Under the pieces are notes generated by a model, which saw nothing but the letters and a program-made list of their open reading frames with translations, was not told the DNA's origin and made no database searches. Of a stretch of 5,170 bases of DNA, positions 1-5,083 are shown piece by piece. The stretch's first letter is position 1. Each line of letters opens with the position of its first letter. Made by a program: the position numbers and the translations under genes. Source of the stretch: Methylophilaceae bacterium (GTDB taxonomy: Bacteria; Pseudomonadota; Gammaproteobacteria; Burkholderiales; Methylophilaceae); contig NVTX01000018.1 of NCBI GenBank assembly GCA_002401735.1, positions 8,714 through 13,883 on the forward strand, in the 5' to 3' direction.

Positions 1-323
1 GTCGCCGCATTAAATTCGCTGTGTTTTACACCTGTTCCGGCAGTCATGCGCTGCACATCGCCCACACCAATCACCGAACCATTCCCCATGCTATCTTGGT
101 GACGTAACTCTCCTGACAAAATATAGGTCACTATCTCCATATCACGATGTGGGTGCATGCCAAAACCAGTGCCGCCAGCAACCACATCCTCATTAATGAC
201 ACGCAGCGCAGAATAGCTCATATGGTCGGCATCATAATATTCCGCAAATGAAAAAGAATGATAGCTATCTAACCAACCTTGGTTAGCATGTCCGCGTTCT
301 TGAGATTTTCTAATCGTAATCAT
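1..323 (-). CDS. Pirin family protein (YhhW-like), N-terminal part, cut by window edge
   Basis: The reading frame from the ATG at 323-321 gives 107 codons and runs off the left end. The start ([20 protein letters not shown]) followed by a [11 protein letters not shown] stretch is the classic opening of pirins of the E. coli YhhW type. The four metal ligands known from this bicupin family are all visible and correctly spaced: H57 and H59 in [11 protein letters not shown]101 and E103 in GVKHSEF. Family members bind Fe or another divalent metal, and some show quercetin 2,3-dioxygenase activity in vitro; the physiological substrate is usually unknown. The C-terminal cupin domain (roughly another 120 residues) lies outside the window, so intactness cannot be judged. 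No clear Shine-Dalgarno sequence precedes the ATG. The gene is divergent from a LysR regulator gene, the usual arrangement for a regulator and its target. Family call is firm; substrate is unknown. Confidence 0.93.
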   Translation of the reverse strand, partial: MITIRKSQERGHANQGWLDSYHSFSFAEYYDADHMSYSALRVINEDVVAGGTGFGMHPHRDMEIVTYILSGELRHQDSMGNGSVIGVGDVQRMTAGTGVKHSEFNAA

Positions 324-331
324 ATATAATT

Positions 332-348
332 ATTCAGGATAGTTGAAT
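332..348. promoter_or_regulatory. Candidate LysR operator next to pirin start
   Basis: ATTCAGGATAGTTGAAT is a dyad with arms ATTCA and TGAAT separated by 7 bp. It contains the T-N11-A core expected of LysR-type regulator boxes. It ends 8 bp before the pirin start codon and shares its arms and spacing with the site at 409-425. Binding is inferred, not shown. Confidence 0.5.
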
Positions 349-365
349 CAATTAATACATGATAT

Positions 366-395
366 ATATAAGAAAACCGCATTCATAGCAGACAA
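366..395 (-). promoter_or_regulatory. Possible promoter for the pirin gene
   Basis: On the minus strand TTGTCT (395-390) and TTATAT (371-366) are separated by 18 bp, an acceptable sigma-70 type pair. Transcription would start near 360, which places the dyad at 332-348 just downstream of the start, a position typical of repression. The whole gap is AT-rich, so such matches can arise by chance. Confidence 0.3.
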
Positions 396-408
396 TTTTG
401 CTTAACTC

Positions 409-425
409 ATTCAATATTATTGAAT
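409..425. promoter_or_regulatory. Candidate LysR operator next to lysR start (perfect 17-bp palindrome)
   Basis: ATTCAATATTATTGAAT is a perfect dyad (8-bp arms, 1-bp centre) with the T-N11-A core of LysR boxes. It ends 4 bp before the ATG of the LysR gene, in the place where a ribosome binding site would lie. Binding there would be expected to limit the regulator's own expression. It matches the site at 332-348 in arms and spacing, with centres 77 bp apart. Confidence 0.55.
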
Positions 426-429
426 AATT

Positions 430-1356
430 ATGACTTTAAAAGTTTCCATAGAAGCATTAGAAGTAATTGATGCGATTGCTCGCAAGGGTAGTTTTGCCGC
501 TGCCGCGGCATCGTTGTTTCGTGTCCCTTCTGCATTAACCTATACCGTCAAAAAACTAGAAGAAGATTTAGGCGTATTACTCTTTGACCGAAGCGGCCAC
601 CGTGCAAGCTTAACAAAAGCAGGCGCAGAGCTGATTAAAGAAGGTCGGCTTTTATTGGACGCAGCTCAAACGTTAGAATCTAGAGTAAAACGAGTGGCAA
701 CCGGCATAGAAACAGATCTCAGCATCGCTGTCATCGACTTATTTAATACCGCAGCCATATTTAAAATCATTGCAGAATTTTACGAACAAGATTTTGGCAC
801 CCGCATCAAGCTGACGCGCGAGGTGTTTGGCGGTGGTTGGGATGCGCTTGTCTCTGGCCGCGCAGATATTTCTGTTGGCGCGCCAGGTGATGCGCCAGCT
901 GGTGGCGGGTATGCGACCAAGCTGTTAGGTCATATTGATTTCGTGTTTGCCGTTGCCCCCCACCACCCATTAGCCAAGCTAGCAGAACCATTGAGCAGCC
1001 AAGATATTATTCAACACCGCTCTGTTGCCGCGGCGGATAGCTCGCGCAACTTGCCTCCTCGCACAGCGGGCATACTGTCAGGGCAAGATGTATTGACTGT
1101 CGACAATATGGAAAGTAAAGTAAATGCGCAAATATTGGGCCTTGGTGTAGGCTACATCCCTAAATCACTTGCGCTTTACTACGCTGAAAAAGGAAAGTTA
1201 ATCATCAAAGAAGTGGCTGAATTAAAAACCATTTCCCCCACTTACTTGGCTTGGTGTAATCACCAAGGTGGAGAAGTGGGCATCGCTCAACAATGGCTTT
1301 TAAAACGATTTGAACAACTCACATTAAGTGAGCTGATGCAGTCTGAATATGGATAA
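430..1356 (+). CDS. LysR-type transcriptional regulator (YhaJ-like)
   Basis: A full-length LysR regulator of 308 residues. The N-terminal winged helix-turn-helix (about residues 5-65) has the family signature: GSFAAAAASLFRVPSALTYT, then KKLEEDLGVLLFDRSGHR, then LTKAGAEL. A linker helix (about 66-92) leads to a periplasmic-binding-protein-like effector domain (about 95-300). The HTH closely resembles that of E. coli YhaJ as I remember it (RVPSAL-YT, KLEE-L, LFDRSGHR), a regulator that neighbours the pirin gene yhaK. Here too the partner is a divergent pirin gene, so the pirin is the likely target; the effector cannot be read from sequence. The start at 430 is chosen because the HTH begins at once after it, although no Shine-Dalgarno sequence is visible. 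The perfect dyad at 409-425 abuts this start and suggests autoregulation. tadA follows after 19 bp, probably on the same transcript. Confidence 0.93.
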   Translation: MTLKVSIEALEVIDAIARKGSFAAAAASLFRVPSALTYTVKKLEEDLGVLLFDRSGHRASLTKAGAELIKEGRLLLDAAQTLESRVKRVATGIETDLSIAVIDLFNTAAIFKIIAEFYEQDFGTRIKLTREVFGGGWDALVSGRADISVGAPGDAPAGGGYATKLLGHIDFVFAVAPHHPLAKLAEPLSSQDIIQHRSVAAADSSRNLPPRTAGILSGQDVLTVDNMESKVNAQILGLGVGYIPKSLALYYAEKGKLIIKEVAELKTISPTYLAWCNHQGGEVGIAQQWLLKRFEQLTLSELMQSEYG

Positions 1357-1369
1357 AAGAAAAGTTTAA

Positions 1370-1855
<486 letters not shown>

Positions 1856-1880
1856 ACGCATATAACAATTAGTAAGCAAC

Positions 1881-1907
1881 AAAAAACCCGCCGTAGCGGG
1901 TTTTTTT
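1881..1907. terminator. Bidirectional intrinsic terminator between tadA and the BI-1 gene
   Basis: A perfect stem (1881-1891 with 1896-1906) has the GC-rich core CCCGC/GCGGG, a 4-base loop CGTA, and A-tract and T-tract flanks. Reading rightward the T-run is 1901-1907; reading leftward the A-run 1881-1886 serves as the U-tract. It lies between the convergent stops of tadA (1855) and the membrane protein gene (1921) and should terminate both. Confidence 0.93.
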
Positions 1908-1920
1908 AATGAAGCAACGG

Positions 1921-2613
1921 TTAATCGTTGTTGCCCATCAATGCCATTAACAAATGCAATAAGTGGCTAAACATATTATGCAAACTAATATAAATGCTTA
2001 ACGTTGCCATCACATAGTTTGTTTCGCCACCACGCACAATCTGGTTAATCTGGTACAAGATAAAGCCAGCCATTAGTAACACAACAATCGCTGAGATTGT
2101 TAATGAAAGCGCAGGCACTTGGAAGAAGAAGTTAGCTAAAATTGCTAACACCACCAATACAAAGCCAATGGTTAAGAACTTACCTAAAAAGCTAAAGTCA
2201 CGTTTCGTATTAGAAGCTACTGCCGCTAATGTTAAGAACGAAGCTGCTGTACCGCCTGCGGCCAAACCAATGAGCTGTGGACCATTACTTAAGCTTAAAG
2301 CCATTTGCAAAATCGGGCCTAACAACATACCCATCATGAATGTAAAACCAAGCAACAACCAAACACCTAATGCATTGTTGCTGTTTTTGGCCACTAACCA
2401 ACTCATGCCATAAACTGCAGCCATAATGCCGATAAAAGCGACCATTGGGCTCGCCGCAAACAACCATGAAAAATCGATGCTAATGCCGACCATCGCACCA
2501 AGAATGGTTGGAATCATGGTCATGCCTAGCAACGCATAAGTATTACGTAATACCTTATTACCTGCTGAAGAGACACTGGCGTCACGCCCTAAAACTTCAA
2601 TATTATCTGCCAT
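1921..2613 (-). CDS. Bax inhibitor-1 / YccA family membrane protein
   Basis: A 230-residue protein with about seven hydrophobic helices (approximately 26-46, 54-74, 82-104, 113-133, 142-164, 168-188, 203-226). It carries the YccA-type landmarks LRNTY (22-26), GPILQ (99-103), GGTA (120-123), TKRDFSFLG (136-144) and the family signature GGETNY (195-200). E. coli YccA is about 220 residues, resides in the inner membrane and is a substrate and modulator of the FtsH protease. Other BI-1 relatives act as pH-sensitive calcium leak channels. Which role applies here is not visible. The start at 2613 is supported by AAAGGA seven bases upstream (2621-2627 region). The gene has its own promoter and converges on tadA. 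Oddity: the last helix reads SLHNMFSHLLHLL with H212, H217 and H220, where relatives I recall have Tyr, Ser and a neutral residue. Family call is firm. Confidence 0.93.
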   Translation of the reverse strand: MADNIEVLGRDASVSSAGNKVLRNTYALLGMTMIPTILGAMVGISIDFSWLFAASPMVAFIGIMAAVYGMSWLVAKNSNNALGVWLLLGFTFMMGMLLGPILQMALSLSNGPQLIGLAAGGTAASFLTLAAVASNTKRDFSFLGKFLTIGFVLVVLAILANFFFQVPALSLTISAIVVLLMAGFILYQINQIVRGGETNYVMATLSIYISLHNMFSHLLHLLMALMGNND

Positions 2614-2654
2614 TACAAAATCCTTTTATAAAACTACCAAATGGTATTGCTACT

Positions 2655-2683
2655 AAGATAGCGACAATTGCTAAAAGTTTCAA
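2655..2683 (-). promoter_or_regulatory. Sigma-70 type promoter of the BI-1/YccA gene
   Basis: On the minus strand TTGAAA (2683-2678) and TATCTT (2660-2655) are separated by exactly 17 bp, near the -35/-10 consensus. Transcription would begin near 2648, giving a leader of about 35 bases with a good ribosome binding site (AAAGGA) before the ATG at 2613. The 103-bp gap between nagZ and this gene shows no terminator, so read-through from nagZ could add to expression. Confidence 0.65.
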
Positions 2684-2716
2684 GTAACAAATTGTGAATA
2701 ATCGATTAATAGTACA

Positions 2717-3763
2717 TTAAGCGAACAAGTCGCCTTCTGGCTGCCCCACTCTTGCCACACGCTTCACGGCCTCCGCAAACACCCCAGTTTTGTGCAATTG
2801 CGTTAAATTTTTCGGATGATGTGCGCCATGCATACGTGCCAATCTAACAATACTTTGCGCTGGCATTTTCCATTCCAACGTCTCTAGCAACTCATCTGCC
2901 AAATCAGGACGGTTACATAACAGAATCATATCGCAACCAGCATTGAGTGCCGCTAAGCTGCGTGTCGTCACGTCACCGCCAACTGTTGCACCCTCCATGC
3001 TGAGGTCATCACTAAAAATTACGCCATTAAAGCCTAAACGTTGCCGCAACACCTTTTGCAACCATCGTTCCGAAAATCCTGCTGGCTTGTCATCTACTTT
3101 AGGGTAAATCACATGTGCGGGCATAATGGCAGGCAACCCTTCATCAATCATTTGTCTAAATGGTTGCATATCATTTTGCGCAATTTGGTCAAACTCACGC
3201 TCGTCTACAGGAATACTCACATGCGAATCTGCTGTCACAAACCCATGCCCAGGAAAATGCTTTCCTACCGCAGCCATGCCGCCTTTTTTCAAGCCATCCA
3301 TCAAGCTAAACGCCAACTCATTAATCGCACGCGGGTCTAAATGAAAAGCACGATCACCAATAACTAAGCTATCCCCGTAATCCATATCTAAAATAGGGGT
3401 AAAGCTAAAATCCACGCCATGTGCGCGTAATTCAGCCGCTAATACCCAACCAGCCTCTGTCGCCAAGGCGCGAGCTTGCTTCCGATCGCTATCCCAGATT
3501 TTCCCAAATTCCCGCATGGGAGGAATAGCAGTAAACCCATCTCTAAACCGCTGTACACGCCCACCTTCATGGTCTACTGCAATTAACAATGGTGGCTGAC
3601 GCACTTGATGAATACTGATCGTCAGCGCTTTAAGTTGCTCACAATTTTTAAAATTACGGGCAAATAAAATAACACCACCCACCAGCGGGTGCTGTAAGCG
3701 GCGAACATCATCAACAGACAATTCCGTACCGACAACATCTAACATCACTGGACCTAAAGACAT
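2717..3763 (-). CDS. nagZ: Beta-N-acetylhexosaminidase NagZ (GH3)
   Basis: NagZ removes the N-acetylglucosamine residue from cytoplasmic GlcNAc-1,6-anhydroMurNAc (and its peptide forms) during peptidoglycan recycling; in some bacteria its product influences ampC induction. From the ATG at 3763 the protein has 348 residues, close to the 341 of E. coli. All key GH3/NagZ elements are present: DHEGGRVQR (64-72), R138 in IGDRAFH, KHFPGHG (168-174), the loop with the D179/H181 catalytic dyad, PAHVIY (215-220) and SDDLSMEGA (251-259) with D252 as expected nucleophile. Start choice: a TTG at 3766 directly precedes the ATG, but AGGGG at 3774-3770 is six bases from the ATG and only three from the TTG, so the ATG is preferred. 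No signal peptide, as expected for a cytosolic enzyme. It follows the cupredoxin gene by 66 bp on the same strand. The acpS neighbour common in related bacteria is not here. Confidence 0.96.
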   Translation of the reverse strand: MSLGPVMLDVVGTELSVDDVRRLQHPLVGGVILFARNFKNCEQLKALTISIHQVRQPPLLIAVDHEGGRVQRFRDGFTAIPPMREFGKIWDSDRKQARALATEAGWVLAAELRAHGVDFSFTPILDMDYGDSLVIGDRAFHLDPRAINELAFSLMDGLKKGGMAAVGKHFPGHGFVTADSHVSIPVDEREFDQIAQNDMQPFRQMIDEGLPAIMPAHVIYPKVDDKPAGFSERWLQKVLRQRLGFNGVIFSDDLSMEGATVGGDVTTRSLAALNAGCDMILLCNRPDLADELLETLEWKMPAQSIVRLARMHGAHHPKNLTQLHKTGVFAEAVKRVARVGQPEGDLFA

Positions 3764-3781
3764 CAAAAACCCCTAATTAAA

Positions 3782-3795
3782 GCAGTAGTAACTGC
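3782..3795 (-). repeat. Small hairpin just upstream of nagZ
   Basis: GCAGT and ACTGC form a perfect 5-bp stem around a 4-base loop. On the minus strand it is followed by TTTAATTA and then the nagZ ribosome binding site. With three T residues it is at best a weak terminator or attenuator between the cupredoxin gene and nagZ; it may be chance. Confidence 0.3.
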
Positions 3796-3829
3796 GAAAA
3801 ACCAACGAAGCCTACCCCTTTAAAATCAA

Positions 3830-4285
3830 TTACTTTAAACTGCCAACAATATCAATTGTACCCACCATGCCGTGTGCTTCATGGCCTTTTTTATGGCAAT
3901 AAAGCTTGAGGTTTTTACCTTTGGTCATCGGGAAAAAATACCATGCCACACTAACACCCGGCTTTAGCTCCATATCATGGATCGACCCATGAATTTCAGC
4001 AATCGTTTCCCCCTTGCTATCCATGACCTCCACTTTACGGGTGAAAACATGCGTTGCTAATGCGTCCGAAGTGAAATAGTGATCAACTGAACTTGGGTTA
4101 GTAATCACGAGCTTGTAGTAATTACCGCGTTTAAACGTCAAGTTGTTAGGAATAAACTGCATTTTTCCGTCTTGAGTACCGACACTCACTTTAACCTCAA
4201 TCGCCTTGGGGCCATGTGGTTTTTTAGCATAAGCTAATGATGTCGCCAACATTAAAGATACGACAAACAATATAACTTTCTTCAT
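3830..4285 (-). CDS. Secreted cupredoxin-like (type 1 copper) protein
   Basis: The 151-residue precursor starts MKKVILFVVSLMLATSLAYA, a textbook Sec signal peptide with likely cleavage after residue 20, so the mature protein (about 131 residues) should be periplasmic. The C-terminal stretch LYCHKKGHEAHGM matches the type 1 copper loop: C130, H135 and M140 are spaced C-x4-H-x4-M, the spacing I recall for rusticyanin. The fourth ligand is probably H69 in NPSSVDHYF. The predicted role is electron transfer or copper binding; partner unknown. The mature chain is His-rich (H24, H69, H79, H99, H103, H131, H135, H138). The ATG at 4285 is preferred over an in-frame ATG at 4348 because it begins the signal peptide exactly and has AAAGA five bases upstream. 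nagZ lies 66 bp downstream on the same strand, without an obvious functional link. Fold confident, specific function not. Confidence 0.85.
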   Translation of the reverse strand: MKKVILFVVSLMLATSLAYAKKPHGPKAIEVKVSVGTQDGKMQFIPNNLTFKRGNYYKLVITNPSSVDHYFTSDALATHVFTRKVEVMDSKGETIAEIHGSIHDMELKPGVSVAWYFFPMTKGKNLKLYCHKKGHEAHGMVGTIDIVGSLK

Positions 4286-4353
4286 GGTTTTCTTTGCAAA
4301 GTTGTGAAAAATAAAGAATAACATATTAGAAAACTGGCGAGTCAGCATCTGTT

Positions 4354-4365
4354 TTAAAGCTTTAA
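4354..4365. repeat. 12-bp perfect palindrome upstream of the cupredoxin gene
   Basis: TTAAAGCTTTAA is perfectly self-complementary and lies about 70 bp upstream of the cupredoxin start, in promoter range. It could be an operator, but AT-rich palindromes of this length arise easily by chance. Confidence 0.35.
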
Positions 4366-4403
4366 TTAACTCACTCCGACCCCATTTTATTTTTTGGAAG
4401 TCC

Positions 4404-4444
4404 TTTTAGGCTCGCTATTGTAGCGTGACACTAGCTACCTAAAA
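4404..4444. repeat. Nested inverted repeat
   Basis: The outer arms TTTTAGG (4404-4410) and CCTAAAA (4438-4444) are perfect complements. Inside lies a second perfect hairpin, CGCTA-TTG-TAGCG (4413-4425). Two-level palindromes of this kind occur in transposon ends and structured RNAs. There is no adjoining U-tract, so it is not a standard terminator. Confidence 0.55.
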
Positions 4445-4471
4445 CATAAGAACTGGAGACATTGTTAAACT

Positions 4472-4495
4472 GATGCCTCCCATACTTTAGGCATC
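4472..4495. repeat. Inverted repeat with 10-base loop
   Basis: GATGCCT (4472-4478) and AGGCATC (4489-4495) are perfect 7-bp arms. On the minus strand the stem is followed by AGTTTAAC, which is too weak a U-tract for a confident terminator call. It could still end the lipoprotein transcript. Confidence 0.5.
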
Positions 4496-4531
4496 TTAGG
4501 TTTAAGCGCTAGATTTTCAAGTATTGCCAGC

Positions 4532-4560
4532 AGTGGTGTTTGGTTACTTACAAACACACT
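4532..4560. repeat. Hairpin with 10-bp stem and one bulge
   Basis: AGTG plus TGTTTG (4532-4535 and 4537-4542, with G4536 bulged) pair with CAAACA plus CACT (4551-4556 and 4557-4560) around the 8-base loop GTTACTTA. It is the strongest stem in the gap. No T-run follows on either strand. Confidence 0.55.
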
Positions 4561-4649
4561 ATCGCCGACTAGTTAAGCCCTCTAGCCGACAAGATATCAC
4601 TTAAGGTTCTTTAACCCACGTGTATCAATCCCCTTCATCACTTCACGTT

Positions 4650-5006
4650 CTAAATGACGTTGCTCTGCACGCGCATTATGTTTTCTTTCTTCATCAAACG
4701 CTGCCGCTCTATATTCATCCGCACTTGTCTTTGCAATGACTCTTCTTCTGTTTCACATTGTCTAAACCCATCTGACCACCCTTGTGAATACTGTGCGTCT
4801 TTATTAAAACGCCTCACATCTTTTTTAAATTGGTCAAACATACTGCCACCTGCTTTTTTCCCACTATGGCATCCATCATCAAATCCATCTGCATACGCTA
4901 ACGGATAACCTTGCTTAACCATACTTTCTTTTTGGCTCACACAGCCAGAAATAGCGAACAAACTTAATGCGATTGAAGCAACTAGTAGTTGACGAGTAAT
5001 TTGCAT
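4650..5006 (-). CDS. Small putative lipoprotein with duplicated Y-x2-G-x2-DG motif
   Basis: The 118-residue product begins MQITRQLLVASIALSLFAIS and continues GC, a lipoprotein signal peptide with lipobox ISGC and lipidated C22. Residues V23 and S24 after the cysteine would favour outer-membrane sorting. The mature part has two similar units: Y38-A-D-G41-F-D-D44-G45-C46 and Y73-S-Q-G76-W-S-D79-G80-F81-R-Q-C84. They are separated by a charged stretch with KKDVRRFNKD (61-70). A Gln/Arg/Glu-rich tail (85-118) looks helical. I recognise the general appearance from small uncharacterised proteobacterial lipoproteins but know no function. The start is well supported by AAGGA seven bases upstream (5018-5014). 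Oddity: another frame continues past the stop at 4650 for 24 sensible codons to a TGA at 4597, so the 3' end may be frameshifted and the intact gene slightly longer. Confidence 0.78.
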   Translation of the reverse strand: MQITRQLLVASIALSLFAISGCVSQKESMVKQGYPLAYADGFDDGCHSGKKAGGSMFDQFKKDVRRFNKDAQYSQGWSDGFRQCETEEESLQRQVRMNIERQRLMKKENIMRVQSNVI

Positions 5007-5062
5007 ATCGTATTCCTTATCTTGATTGTTTTTGTAAGTTGTTTTACATCAAAGGCGACACT

Positions 5063-5076
5063 AGGCCAATTGGCCT
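5063..5076. repeat. 14-bp perfect palindrome upstream of the lipoprotein gene
   Basis: AGGCCAATTGGCCT is perfectly self-complementary, 56 bp upstream of the lipoprotein start. Outer GAC (5057-5059) and GTC (5077-5079) extend the dyad with a 3-base asymmetry. The position suits an operator; no loop and no T-run means it is not a terminator. One such palindrome in 5 kb is not far from chance expectation. Confidence 0.4.
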
Positions 5077-5083
5077 GTCATAT

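Larger units (their letters stand above)
4286..4649. other. Gap without a recognisable gene, rich in hairpins
   Basis: No frame on either strand is open long enough, or protein-like enough, to call a gene here, apart from the possible 3' extension of the lipoprotein gene down to 4597. The promoter of the cupredoxin gene must lie in the part nearest 4286, but I see no convincing -35/-10 pair. The stretch contains a 12-bp palindrome (4354-4365), a GACCCC motif reminiscent of mobile-element borders (4371-4397) and three hairpins (4404-4444, 4472-4495, 4532-4560). CTAG, often scarce in proteobacteria, occurs four times between 4431 and 4585. Confidence 0.7.

Noticed and set aside
398..420. TTGCTT (398-403) and TATTAT (415-420) as a promoter for the LysR gene
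   Set aside because: The spacing is 11 bp, too short for sigma-70, and the TATTAT lies inside the candidate operator immediately before the start codon.
2168..2413. Plus-strand open frame of 81 codons opposite the BI-1 gene, and similar 60-99 codon frames opposite or overlapping lysR, tadA, nagZ and the lipoprotein gene
   Set aside because: They lie wholly within strong genes, have no recognisable family features and are explained as shadows of the true coding frames.
3764..3766. TTG at 3766 as the nagZ start
   Set aside because: It is only three bases from the AGGGG ribosome binding site, while the adjoining ATG at 3763 is at six bases and matches the usual NagZ N-terminus.
4286..4348. An in-frame ATG at 4348 that would extend the cupredoxin by 21 residues
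   Set aside because: It has no ribosome binding site, and it would bury the signal peptide that starts precisely at the ATG at 4285, which does have purine-rich sequence upstream.
3774..4368. 10-bp inverted repeat TAATTAAAGC (3774-3783) / GCTTTAATTA (4359-4368) flanking the cupredoxin gene
   Set aside because: AT-rich repeats of this length are expected by chance in 600 bp; the match does not extend and there is no target-site duplication to suggest a mobile cassette.
4564..4590. Direct repeat GCCGAC (4564-4569 and 4585-4590)
   Set aside because: Only 6 bp and two copies; too short to support a CRISPR, iteron array or target-site duplication.
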